Origin: Bradyrhizobium sp. CCGB01
GTDB lineage: Bacteria > Pseudomonadota > Alphaproteobacteria > Rhizobiales > Xanthobacteraceae
Length of the DNA: 64,000 bases
Reading direction: 5' to 3'
Assembly (NCBI RefSeq): GCF_024199795.1
Contig: NZ_JANADK010000001.1
Coordinates: 3,534,001 to 3,598,000 of the forward strand
Shown: piece by piece, positions 8,268 through 16,334 of the stretch
Layout: each line of letters starts with the position of its first letter
Position numbering within the stretch: the first letter of the stretch is position 1
Program-made: the position numbers and the translations under genes
The notes under the pieces: generated by a model
Told to the model about the DNA's origin: nothing
Seen by the model: only the letters and a program-made list of their open reading frames with translations
Databases searched by the model: none

Positions 8268-9308
8268 TCACATCGGCTCGATGCCGATCTTCTTGATGAT
8301 GCCGGCCCACTTCGTGGTTTCTGACGTCATGAAGTTCGTCAGGCCTTGCGGGTCCATCACCAAGGGCTCGGCGCCCTGCTCGACGAAGAGGGCGCGCACT
8401 TTCGGATCGTTCACGGCTTCGACCATCGCCTTATAGAGCTTGTCGACGACGGCCTTGTCGGTATTCGCCGGCGCAAGCAGCGCAAGCCAGGCCGCGCTCT
8501 CGTAATTCTTCAGCCCGGCCTCGGACGCGGTCGGCACGTCAGGCAGCGCCGTCATGCGCTTGTCGCTGGCGACCGCGAGCGGGCGCGCATCGCCGCTCTT
8601 GATCAGGCCGAGGACGTTCGGCAACAGCTGGAAGCCGAGCGGGACCTGGCTCGCGATGAAGTCCGGCGTGTAGGCGGCGATGTTGCGGTAGGGAACGTGC
8701 GTGAGCTCGGTGCCCGTGAGCTGCTCGAAATAGGCCGCCGACAAATGCTGCGACGAGCCGACGCCGACGGTGCCGTAGTTCAGCTCCCGCGGATGCGCCT
8801 TGGCGTACTCGATCAGCTCGGCCAGCGATTTCGGCGGCAGCTTCGAATTGATCACGACGACATTCGGCATCGTCGCGAACAGGCCGATCGGGGCGAGATC
8901 CTTCAGCGGATCGTAGGGCAGCTCCTTGTAGAGCGACTTGTTCGCAGCCAGCGGGCCGGAAGTGCTCATCAGCAATGTGTAGCCGTCCGGGGCCGCATGC
9001 GCCGCGGCCGCGGTACCGATATTGCCGCCGGCGCCGGGGCGGTTGTCGACCACGAAAGCCTGTCCGAGCGACGTGGACATGCGATTGAGCAGGATCCGCG
9101 TGATGACGTCGCTGGCGCTGCCGCCGGCAAAGGGCACGAGCACCTGGACTGGCCGGGCGGGATAGTCTTGCGCGTGTGCGGGACGCAGCCCGGTGGCGGC
9201 GAGAGCCGCGCCTGCGCCAAGCGCGAGCAGCGACCTCCGGTCAGGACGAAATCCCTCGCTCTGCTGCTGAGCGGCGTCTGTGATCTTGCTGCGACCGAAC
9301 CGTGTCAT
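8268..9308 (-). CDS. TctC/Bug-family extracytoplasmic solute-binding protein
   Basis: A 346-residue periplasmic binding protein of the tripartite tricarboxylate transporter family. A twin-arginine-like leader (RRSLLALGAGAALAATG) ends near AHAQ. The mature start is DYPARPVQVLVPFAGGSASD, with NRPGAGGNIGTAAA following, both typical of Bug proteins. I chose the ATG at 9308, which places the leader after a short N-region; the frame stays open upstream to 9467. No TctA or TctB membrane genes are in the window, so it may serve a distant permease or act as a sensor. It is convergent with the amidohydrolase gene; ligands of this family are often carboxylates, amides or aromatic acids. Confidence 0.9.
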   Translation of the reverse strand: MTRFGRSKITDAAQQQSEGFRPDRRSLLALGAGAALAATGLRPAHAQDYPARPVQVLVPFAGGSASDVITRILLNRMSTSLGQAFVVDNRPGAGGNIGTAAAAHAAPDGYTLLMSTSGPLAANKSLYKELPYDPLKDLAPIGLFATMPNVVVINSKLPPKSLAELIEYAKAHPRELNYGTVGVGSSQHLSAAYFEQLTGTELTHVPYRNIAAYTPDFIASQVPLGFQLLPNVLGLIKSGDARPLAVASDKRMTALPDVPTASEAGLKNYESAAWLALLAPANTDKAVVDKLYKAMVEAVNDPKVRALFVEQGAEPLVMDPQGLTNFMTSETTKWAGIIKKIGIEPM

Positions 9309-9517
9309 CTCGGACTGGATCTCCCGACTGTGTCTTGTTTTGCGAACCGAGGGATCGTCCGGGACAAGAGACGTCGGGGATGAGCGCCAGGTCGCGATTT
9401 TCTGCGCCTGGACCGTAGTTAGCAGGCCGATGCGACCGTCATGCCGCCTCGTCTCAAAACTTACCAACCCGTCTCATTTTGCGGGAGGCGCGACATCTTG
9501 TCCGAGCGCGATGAGCC

Positions 9518-10273
9518 TTAATCGAGCCCGGTCTTGCCTGGTGACCAATAGGCTTTGGCCTTGATCCGCGCTGATGCAACGCCCGCGGCCTTCAGCGCGC
9601 GGCTGACTCGCTGGATCGAGGACGCCTTGCCGGTCAGGACGAACTGCGCTCCGTTTGCAGCGAGGCGCAGCAATTCCGCTTCAACGGTCGTGAGATGATC
9701 ATCGCCAGCGCTGCGAGCGACCAATCTCGCCTCGCGGAGGTTGACGGCATCCAGCACTTGTCGCGACTCCACGACATCAGTGGTCTCAAAGATGTGGAGC
9801 GCACCGCCGGCTTGCAAATTGTCGCGCAACGCCGCCGCGAGGCCAAACGAGGTCTCATCGCCGAACAGGATGACAGGCGCTTCCAGATCGGCAAGATCGA
9901 GCGAACGGCGCGGACCGAATAACTGGCAGGTATCGCCTTCGCGTAAACCGCTGGCCCAGCGACTGCCGGGGCCATCGCCATGCGCGAAGGCGAGCAGTCG
10001 CGTCCTGCCGCTGCCTGCGTTCCACGACATCGGCGTATAGGTGCGCGCGCTGAGGCCTGAGCCCATCGCGACCTGGACCTTCTGGCCGGCGCTCCAGGCA
10101 ACGTCCTTGAGTGCGTCGCCTTCGAGCTCGATGAGCCGAAAGCACGGCGAGAGTGTCTCGATGGCGGCGGCGCGCGCAGGGCGCATCAGCCACCGCAGCA
10201 GCATTCGCGTGACCCGTCCTTGCGGTGCCTGCGATGGTTCGGAGATTTGCGGCGCTTGGCCGGGCTCGTTCAA
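9518..10273 (-). CDS. Siderophore-interacting protein (flavin-dependent ferric-chelate reductase family)
   Basis: A 251-residue member of the ViuB/FAD-binding-9-like family. ARTYTPMSW (R77-T78-Y79-T80) is the FAD-binding motif, and VILFGDETSFGLAAAL resembles the NAD(P)H-binding half followed by the SIP domain. Such proteins reduce ferric or other metal chelates in the cytoplasm. The first 20 residues are low-complexity (Pro/Gln/Ser). It lies 39 bases downstream of the O-methyltransferase-like gene on the same strand. A functional link to the TonB receptor at 2156 is possible but not shown, since they are not adjacent. Confidence 0.82.
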   Translation of the reverse strand: MNEPGQAPQISEPSQAPQGRVTRMLLRWLMRPARAAAIETLSPCFRLIELEGDALKDVAWSAGQKVQVAMGSGLSARTYTPMSWNAGSGRTRLLAFAHGDGPGSRWASGLREGDTCQLFGPRRSLDLADLEAPVILFGDETSFGLAAALRDNLQAGGALHIFETTDVVESRQVLDAVNLREARLVARSAGDDHLTTVEAELLRLAANGAQFVLTGKASSIQRVSRALKAAGVASARIKAKAYWSPGKTGLD

Positions 10274-10312
10274 GGCTTGGCTCCCATTAATCAGGTTTCA
10301 TGGCACTGCGGA

Positions 10313-11005
10313 TCATCTGGTCTTGATCGTGAGTTCGTTGCCGCGGCCGGGGTCGAACGGTAGCGACAGCGAGAGATAGCCGTTCCCGGGATCTCTGACG
10401 TAGTCGAGATAGCCGGAGGCTTCCTCGAACGCGTTCTCGCCGACGATCAGCGCGCCGGGCTTCAATTGCGGCTCCAGCAATTGGAGAATGGGAAGATAGA
10501 GCGTGAAGGCGCCGTCGAGCATCACCATGTCGATCTCGCCAAGGCCGGACGCCAGCGTTTCGCGGGCATCGCCGAGCCGGAATTCAACGAAGTCGGAGAG
10601 CCCGGCGGCGGCGACATTGGCGCTGGCGCGCTCGATCTTGCCGGGCTCGAGATCGGTCCCGATCAGGCGGCCGCCGCCCGTGTCGCGCAGCGCGGCCGCC
10701 ATATAGATCGCCGAAATTCCCATCGAGGAGCCGAATTCGACGATACGGTTCGCCTTGCAGGCGCGGGCGCACATATAAAGAAAGCGTCCGAACCGCGGCG
10801 AGACGCTCAGGAAATTGTTGGCATAGTTCTGGTAGACGGCGTTGAGATTGCGGCTCTCGGCCGCAATGGCCTGGCTGATCAACTCCTCACGGCTGCCGGC
10901 TTCATCGACCAGCGCCTGCATCAGCGGCGCATCGGCGATCTCCGCCTCCTGGTGAAGGCGATCGAGGACGTCGGCGACCAGGCCCGTGCTGAGTGAATCC
11001 ATCAT
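10313..11005 (-). CDS. Class I SAM-dependent O-methyltransferase-like protein
   Basis: About 230 residues. VEFGSSMGISAIYMAAAL is SAM motif I, LIGTDLEPGKIERA is the acidic motif II, and MVMLDGAFTLYLPILQLLEPQLKPGALIVGEN covers the later motifs, as in the catechol/caffeoyl-CoA O-methyltransferase and Methyltransf_24 group. There are two consecutive ATG codons, and GGGAG about 8 bases upstream supports the start at 11005. It lies between the AraC regulator (102 bases upstream) and the siderophore-interacting gene, on the same strand as both. The substrate is not identifiable. Confidence 0.8.
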   Translation of the reverse strand: MMDSLSTGLVADVLDRLHQEAEIADAPLMQALVDEAGSREELISQAIAAESRNLNAVYQNYANNFLSVSPRFGRFLYMCARACKANRIVEFGSSMGISAIYMAAALRDTGGGRLIGTDLEPGKIERASANVAAAGLSDFVEFRLGDARETLASGLGEIDMVMLDGAFTLYLPILQLLEPQLKPGALIVGENAFEEASGYLDYVRDPGNGYLSLSLPFDPGRGNELTIKTR

Positions 11006-11107
11006 GATCGGCTCCCTTGCAATGCGCCACCCGCGCTTCGGAGCCTGGATACGAGATCGTGCGTTTGGCCGCATTCCGCGAACGGGACAATCGATTGCGA
11101 TTTCCGG

Positions 11108-11926
11108 TCAGTGTGCGCGGCGCTCGGCCAGATATCGCGCGGGCGGCTTGCCGAGCGCCTTGCGGAACATGGTGACGAAGGCGCTCGCGCCCTCATAGCC
11201 GAGATCGAGCGCCACTGCTTGCACCGAGGCACCCTGGTCGAGGCGTTGAAGCGCGATCAGGATGTGGAGCTGCTGGCGCCAGCGGCCAAAGCTCATGCCT
11301 GTCTCGCGTTGCAGGATGCGGGTGAGGGTTCTGGGAGCAATCGCGATGCGCCGGCCCCAATCGTCGATCGTGGCGCGATCGGACGGATGCTCCATCAACG
11401 CGCTCGCGATGCGGCGCAGCCTCATGTCGACAGGCATCGGGAAGCGCAGCTCCTCGGTCGGCGCGACCGCGAGCTGGTCGAGCAGCACCGTGGCGATCCG
11501 TCCGTCGGCGCCGTCGACGTCGTACATCACGGGCATGTGGGTGGCATGGACCAGCAGGCTCGCCAGCAGAGGCGAGATCGACAGCGCGCAGCATTGTCGC
11601 GGCAACGCCGGCACAGCCTCCGGCTCGATGAACAGGCAATGCATCTCGACATCGCCGATAACGCTCACGCTGTGCGGGACATTTCCGGGGATCCACACCG
11701 CACAGCGCGGCGGCACGATCCAGACGCCGTGCCCGGCCTCCAGCCTGACGATGCCGCGCAAGGTCAGGACCAGCTCGTCCTTGCGATGCGCGTGCATCGC
11801 CAGCTCCATGCCCTTGGTGACCATGCGGCCACCGAAGGCGGCAAGGGTGCGCGGCACGATTTCAGGGTCGAAATCCCCGAGGTCGTCGGGGAGAAAATGG
11901 TCGTCGTTGAGCCGGAAGAAGGGCAT
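11108..11926 (-). CDS. AraC-family transcriptional regulator with cupin N-domain
   Basis: A 272-residue regulator. Residues about 20-100 form a cupin-like sensor (MHAHRKDELVLTLRG, WIPGNVPHSVSVIGD). The C-terminal 100 residues hold two helix-turn-helix units, with APRTLTRILQRETGMSFGRWRQQ and LDLGYEGASAFVTMFRKALG. The frame runs open much further upstream, but the ATG at 11926 starts the conserved cupin sequence. The downstream same-strand O-methyltransferase and siderophore-interacting genes are its nearest candidate targets. Its orientation and separation from hmfR2 give no reason to tie it to the furan cluster. Confidence 0.88.
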   Translation of the reverse strand: MPFFRLNDDHFLPDDLGDFDPEIVPRTLAAFGGRMVTKGMELAMHAHRKDELVLTLRGIVRLEAGHGVWIVPPRCAVWIPGNVPHSVSVIGDVEMHCLFIEPEAVPALPRQCCALSISPLLASLLVHATHMPVMYDVDGADGRIATVLLDQLAVAPTEELRFPMPVDMRLRRIASALMEHPSDRATIDDWGRRIAIAPRTLTRILQRETGMSFGRWRQQLHILIALQRLDQGASVQAVALDLGYEGASAFVTMFRKALGKPPARYLAERRAH

Positions 11927-12024
11927 GGCGGGCGATGGTCGGTCCGGACGCGAGGAGTGGGCACAGGCAATATCTGGCCGGCGATCGCGACTTTCAACGC
12001 AGGGAGACTTAATCTCGATCGGTT

Positions 12025-13008
12025 CTAACCGGCGCGCTTCCTTGGCTTGCGCTGCTCCTTGCGGGACGAAGCGCCTTTGCCGCTGGAGGAGGGCTCCACG
12101 AACTCTCTCGCCGCGGCGGCGGCCTGCGCCAGATCGTGGCTGATGACGTCCAGCACGGCCTTGGCCGCGACCGACACCGCGCGCCGCGGATGATGCACCC
12201 AGGCGATCGAGCGTACGATCCGCTGCGCGTCGAAGCGATGCGCCCGGATGGTCCCGCCTGCCAGCGATTGCCGGAGCGCGATGGTCGGCAGCACCGTCGC
12301 GAAATCGGTGGTCGCGATGACGTCGCAGAGCGCGGGCAGGGTGTCGAGCTCGAGCCGCGGCCGCAGGTCGATGCCGATTGCCGCGGCGTGCTCGTCCAGG
12401 ATCAGCCGCAGGCCATGGCGCTTGGAGGGCAGCACCAGGTCGAAATTCGCGATGTGGTCGAAGCGCAGTTTTGCCGGCGGCCTGAGCGGGCTGTCCTTGC
12501 GGCAGGCGAACACCATCTCCTCGTCCATGATGTGATGCGCGGCCAGCGGCGTCTTCCGGCGTGGCACGTTGATCAGCGCGAAATCGAGCTGGCCGGTGTT
12601 GACCCAGTCGACCAGCGTCTCGGTGTAGCCCTCGCAGGCCGACAGCGTGATCTCGGGATAGCGGCTGGCGACGGCCGCGGACGAACTCGCCATCGTGCTC
12701 TGTGCCACCGAGGTGATGAGGCCGACCGAGACGCGCCCCGAGATGCGCCCGCCGAGCTGCGCCATCTCCTGCCGCGCATATTCGGCGTCGCGCACGATCG
12801 GCGCCGTCAGACGCACCAAAGCTTCGCCGGCGCTGGTCAGCGTCATGCCCTGCACGCTGCGATCGAACAGCTTCTGGCCGAGCTCGGCTTCGAGCTTGGC
12901 GATCTGCATGCTCAGTGCGGGCTGAACGATGTTGAGCTGGCGCGCGGCACGGGTGACGTTTTTCTCCTCGGCCAGGCACAGGAAATATTGCATCTGCCTG
13001 AGTTCCAC
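12025..13008 (-). CDS. hmfR2: LysR-type regulator of the furan cluster (HmfR2-like)
   Basis: A 327-residue LysR protein. The N-terminal winged helix (MELRQMQYFLCLAEEKNVT, then AARQLNIVQPALSMQIAKLE) is followed by an effector domain, with a basic Ser/Lys/Arg-rich tail after residue 300. It is transcribed divergently from the UbiX/UbiD pair (hmfG-hmfF), the usual arrangement for a LysR activator and its target. The 148-base gap holds an ATAAT-N5-ATTAT palindrome. The HmfR2 name rests on the match of the whole neighbourhood to the 5-hydroxymethylfurfural cluster of Cupriavidus basilensis HMF14. The family call is secure; the effector is inferred to be a furan acid. Confidence 0.72.
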   Translation of the reverse strand: MELRQMQYFLCLAEEKNVTRAARQLNIVQPALSMQIAKLEAELGQKLFDRSVQGMTLTSAGEALVRLTAPIVRDAEYARQEMAQLGGRISGRVSVGLITSVAQSTMASSSAAVASRYPEITLSACEGYTETLVDWVNTGQLDFALINVPRRKTPLAAHHIMDEEMVFACRKDSPLRPPAKLRFDHIANFDLVLPSKRHGLRLILDEHAAAIGIDLRPRLELDTLPALCDVIATTDFATVLPTIALRQSLAGGTIRAHRFDAQRIVRSIAWVHHPRRAVSVAAKAVLDVISHDLAQAAAAAREFVEPSSSGKGASSRKEQRKPRKRAG

Positions 13009-13066
13009 GGGCCTGGCCTTTCTTCGCCGATCTTGCTCCGGGCCATCATCTCAGATGATGAATGTT

Positions 13067-13081
13067 ATAATCAATCATTAT
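13067..13081. promoter_or_regulatory. Candidate LysR operator in the hmfR2-hmfG gap
   Basis: ATAAT-CAATC-ATTAT is a 5-5-5 inverted repeat that contains a T-N11-A LysR box (T13068, A13080). It is markedly AT-rich in a GC-rich window and lies 59 bases from the hmfR2 start and 76 bases from hmfG. Confidence 0.5.
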
Positions 13082-13156
13082 TTGTGGTGATGGGTTGGAT
13101 TGCCTAGTCTTGCCGCTCGAGGGGGCGCGGTCCCCCCAGGGAGCAAAATCATAAAT

Positions 13157-13777
13157 ATGCAGGACGCCAGCCCCAAGCGGATGATCATCGGCATTTCCGG
13201 CGCCTCGGGCGTCACCTATGGCGTGCGCCTGCTGCAGCTTCTGCGCAATGCCGGCGTCGAGACCCATCTGGTGATGTCGAAGACCGCCGAGCTGACTTTC
13301 GCCTACGAGACCGACCTGAAGATCGCGGAGGTGAGGGAGCTCGCCAATGTCTTCCACGCGAACGACGACATGGCCTCCGCAATATCGAGCGGCTCGTTCC
13401 GCACGGCCGGGATGATCGTGGCGCCGTGCTCGATGCGCTCGATGTCCGAGATCGCCTCCGGCGTCACCACGACGCTGCTCACGCGCGCCGCCGACGTCGT
13501 GCTGAAGGAGCGCCGTCGCCTGGTGCTGATGGTCCGCGAGACGCCGCTGCATACCGGTCACCTCAGGACGATGACCGCCCTGTCGGAGATGGGCGCGATC
13601 ATCGCGCCGCCCGTGCCGGCGTTCTACGCAAAACCCGAGAATCTCGAAGATATGGTCGAGCACACCGTCGGCCGTGTGCTCGACCTCTACGACATCGATA
13701 TCGGCGTGGTGCGCCGCTGGGGCGAGGACGAGGCGCTCAAGCGCCGCTCGCCGTCGCTGCGCAAGATTGCGCCCTGA
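13157..13777 (+). CDS. hmfG: UbiX-type flavin prenyltransferase (HmfG-like)
   Basis: A 206-residue UbiX/Pad1 homolog. It joins dimethylallyl phosphate to FMN to give prenylated FMN, the cofactor of UbiD decarboxylases. GISGASGVTYGVRLLQLL near the N terminus, APCSMRSMSEIASG and RETPLHTGHLRTMTALSEMG are the family motifs. The ATG at 13157 begins the conserved sequence, although AGGGAG lies a little far upstream (about 14 bases). The partner UbiD gene follows after 28 bases. Ubiquinone biosynthesis is an unlikely role given the divergent LysR and the furan genes behind; supply of cofactor to HmfF fits better. Confidence 0.85.
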   Translation: MQDASPKRMIIGISGASGVTYGVRLLQLLRNAGVETHLVMSKTAELTFAYETDLKIAEVRELANVFHANDDMASAISSGSFRTAGMIVAPCSMRSMSEIASGVTTTLLTRAADVVLKERRRLVLMVRETPLHTGHLRTMTALSEMGAIIAPPVPAFYAKPENLEDMVEHTVGRVLDLYDIDIGVVRRWGEDEALKRRSPSLRKIAP

Positions 13778-13805
13778 CCTGAAGACGCAAGGAAAGACCC
13801 GTTAC

Positions 13806-15227
13806 ATGCAAATGGAAACTCCGGCCAAGGCGGGCGCGAAGGCGCCGTTAGATCTGCGCGCCTGGCTCGCCTACCTCGCCGAGCGCGGCAAGCTCGCTAT
13901 CGCCCGTGAGGGCATTGGTTTGGCCGATGAACTCGCCGCAATCGCCAAGCGGCTGGAGCGCGACAGCGCGGTGCTGTTTCCGCGCCCCGACGGGCACGAG
14001 ATTCCCGTCGTCGCCAATCTGTTTGCCGGCCGCGACTGGGTGGCCGATTCCATCGGCGTGAGCGAGGACCAGCTGCTGCCGCGGTTCCTGGCTGCCGCAA
14101 GCAACCCGCTGCCGACGCATGAGGTCGTGAGCGGGCCGGTGCAGGAGGTCGTGCATGAGGATGTCGATCTGCTCCGCCAACTCCCGGTGCCCAAGCACAA
14201 TGAGCGGGACAGCGGTCCCTACATCACCGCCGGCCTGCTGATCGCGCGCAATCCGAAGACCGGCGTTCAGAACGTCTCGATCCACCGTTGCCAGATCTCC
14301 AGCAAGAACCGCATCGGCGTGCTGCTGCTGCCGCGTCACACGTTTTCTTACTATCGCCTCGCCGAAGAGCTGGGCCAGGCGCTGGAGATCGCAATCGTGA
14401 TCGGCGCGCATCCGGCGCTGATGCTGGCATCCCAAGCCATCGCCGCGCTGGACGAGGACGAGATGGCGATCGCGGGCGCGCTGCTCGGCGCGCCGGTCGA
14501 TGTCGTGAAGTGCCGCACCAATTCGGTACGCGTTCCCGCCCATGCGGAGATCGTCATCGAAGGACGCATTCTGCAAGGCGTGCGTGAGCCGGAAGGACCG
14601 TTCGGCGAATTCCCCCAATATTACGGCCCACGCGCCAATCGCGAGGTGATCGAGGTCGATGCGATCACGCATCGCAGGGCGCCGATCTTTCACACCATCG
14701 TCGGCGGCGGCTTCGAGCATCTCATCCTCGGCGGCGTGCCGCGCGAGGCAACGCTGCTCCAGCATCTGCGTCGCAGCTTCCCCAATGTGCTCGATGTTCG
14801 TCTCACGCGCGGCGGCACCTGCCGCTACCATCTCGCGATCAAGATGGACAAGACCAATGATGGCGAGCCGAAGAACGTCATGATGTGCGCATTCGGCGCG
14901 CACTACGACATCAAGCAGGTGATCGTGGTCGACAAGGACGTCGACATCTCCTCATCCGAGGAGATCGAATGGGCGGTGGCGACGCGATTCCAGGCCGACC
15001 GCGACCTCATGGTGGTCGCGGGCGCGCTCGGCTCAAAACTCGATCCGACCACCGACAACGGCATCAGTGCCAAAATGGGCCTGGATGCGACCGCGCCCGT
15101 CAGCGCACCCGAGCTCGCCTTCAAGCGCATTCGCGTCAAGGGCGAGGAGGACGTGAATCTCGCCGCCGCTTTGCAGGCCGATCCGAGCGCGGCGGTCGCG
15201 CGCCTTCTTGCGGAGGCGCGAACATGA
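13806..15227 (+). CDS. hmfF: UbiD-family decarboxylase, probable 2,5-furandicarboxylate decarboxylase (HmfF)
   Basis: A 473-residue prenyl-FMN-dependent decarboxylase. GPYITAGLLIARNP and VSIHRCQ hold cofactor and metal contacts, and REPEGPFGEFPQYYGP carries the conserved Glu of the active site. VVDKDVDISSSEEIEWAVATRF and the C-terminal DPTT segment are typical. The proposed reaction is 2,5-furandicarboxylate to 2-furoate plus CO2, the step that merges the HMF branch with the furfural branch. AAGGAAAG lies upstream of the ATG at 13806; a second ATG two codons later is possible. Substrate choice is inferred from the furoyl-CoA genes downstream, since UbiD enzymes on other aromatic acids look similar. 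Confidence 0.8.
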   Translation: MQMETPAKAGAKAPLDLRAWLAYLAERGKLAIAREGIGLADELAAIAKRLERDSAVLFPRPDGHEIPVVANLFAGRDWVADSIGVSEDQLLPRFLAAASNPLPTHEVVSGPVQEVVHEDVDLLRQLPVPKHNERDSGPYITAGLLIARNPKTGVQNVSIHRCQISSKNRIGVLLLPRHTFSYYRLAEELGQALEIAIVIGAHPALMLASQAIAALDEDEMAIAGALLGAPVDVVKCRTNSVRVPAHAEIVIEGRILQGVREPEGPFGEFPQYYGPRANREVIEVDAITHRRAPIFHTIVGGGFEHLILGGVPREATLLQHLRRSFPNVLDVRLTRGGTCRYHLAIKMDKTNDGEPKNVMMCAFGAHYDIKQVIVVDKDVDISSSEEIEWAVATRFQADRDLMVVAGALGSKLDPTTDNGISAKMGLDATAPVSAPELAFKRIRVKGEEDVNLAAALQADPSAAVARLLAEART

Positions 15228-15351
15228 GCGGATTACCGCCCGCCTGCAACTTGCGTCTTTGTGCGCGGTTGGAATATGAAGCCGGTGCTGCCTATAGTGC
15301 CGCGCGAATAAGCCAACCATTTTGCGGCGCAATGCCGGGAGGACGGAACTG

Positions 15352-16191
15352 ATGTCGACGGCCCTGCGCATCGCTCATGGCGCTTTCGGCAGGGTCGCTC
15401 TGCTCGACATGGACCGTTCGCTGGTCCGCCACGCCCATCATCACTGCCACGTCCTGCTCAAGGTCGAGGGCGCCGATACGCAGTTCATGGTCGGGGACCA
15501 GGTCACGCCGCTGACGGATACCGCCGCCGTTCTCGTCGACGGCTGGAAGCCGCATGCCTATGTGCACGACGCCAATCGTCCGCGCACGCTCATCATGGCG
15601 CTCTACATCGAGCCGGAATGGCTGAAGGAGTTCCGTCCCGGCTGGGCCGCGAGCGGCGCGCCGGGCTTTTTCGAGCGGCCGTCGGGAGAGGTGTCGCCGC
15701 GCATTCGTCAGCTCACGCTGCATCTGGCGGCTGAAATGATGGCGAATCCGGATGCGGTGCGCACGCACGAGCAGACGCTGTCCGACCTGATGATCGCGGT
15801 GATCGAGCGCTTCACGCCCTGGCGCAGTTTCCCCACCTCGATCCGCGGCATGAGCGCGGTGAGCTGCGACTGGCGCATCCGCCGCGCCATGGACGCGATG
15901 CGGGTGAACGATTCCTATGCCAATGTCGATCAGTTCGTGAAGGGCGCAGGGCTCTCGCGCGCGCAGTTCTTCCGCCTGTTCGAGACCTCGCTCGGCGTCT
16001 CGCCAAAGATCTATCTCAACGTCGTTCGCATGGAGCGTGCGCTCGATGCCGTGATGCGCGAGGATACGCCGCTCGGCGAGCTCAGCGAGCGGTTTGGGTT
16101 TCCGGAGCCGGCGCATTTCACGCGCTTCTTCCGCGATCATGCCGGCGTCAGCCCGCGCGAGTTTCGCAACGTCTCGCGTCTTGCAGGTTGA
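15352..16191 (+). CDS. hmfR1: AraC-family regulator of furoate genes (HmfR1/PsfR-like)
   Basis: A 279-residue AraC protein. The sensor half has the cupin-like HAHHHCHVLLKVEGAD and AVLVDGWKPHAYVHD. The C-terminal domain has GLSRAQFFRLFETSLGVSP and GFPEPAHFTRFFRDHAGVSP, the two helix-turn-helix units. GGGAGG lies about 9 bases before the ATG at 15352. It sits between hmfF and the furoyl-CoA dehydrogenase operon, the position expected for the AraC activator known from furoate clusters (PsfR, HmfR1). Its effector is probably a pathway intermediate. Family confidence is very high, pathway confidence moderate. Confidence 0.78.
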   Translation: MSTALRIAHGAFGRVALLDMDRSLVRHAHHHCHVLLKVEGADTQFMVGDQVTPLTDTAAVLVDGWKPHAYVHDANRPRTLIMALYIEPEWLKEFRPGWAASGAPGFFERPSGEVSPRIRQLTLHLAAEMMANPDAVRTHEQTLSDLMIAVIERFTPWRSFPTSIRGMSAVSCDWRIRRAMDAMRVNDSYANVDQFVKGAGLSRAQFFRLFETSLGVSPKIYLNVVRMERALDAVMREDTPLGELSERFGFPEPAHFTRFFRDHAGVSPREFRNVSRLAG

Positions 16192-16334
16192 GTCTTGCGG
16201 GCCGATATTGCGCTGCACGCTCTCGAATGAGACGATTTGGTAAGTCGTGAGAGTGGGCGGTATGGCCCCCGCATCCCCCGTCCTGACATCTGTCACCGTC
16301 GCGTCAAAGAACGCGTCGGGAGGTATGCCGGGAC

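Noticed and set aside
11108..12979. A 623-codon minus-strand open frame spanning the AraC gene and the region beyond.
   Set aside because: Only the part from ATG 11926 matches the AraC/cupin family; the upstream part is the shadow of the LysR gene in another frame.
13157..15227. UbiX/UbiD for ubiquinone biosynthesis.
   Set aside because: The pair sits behind a divergent LysR gene inside a catabolic cluster with no other ubiquinone genes.
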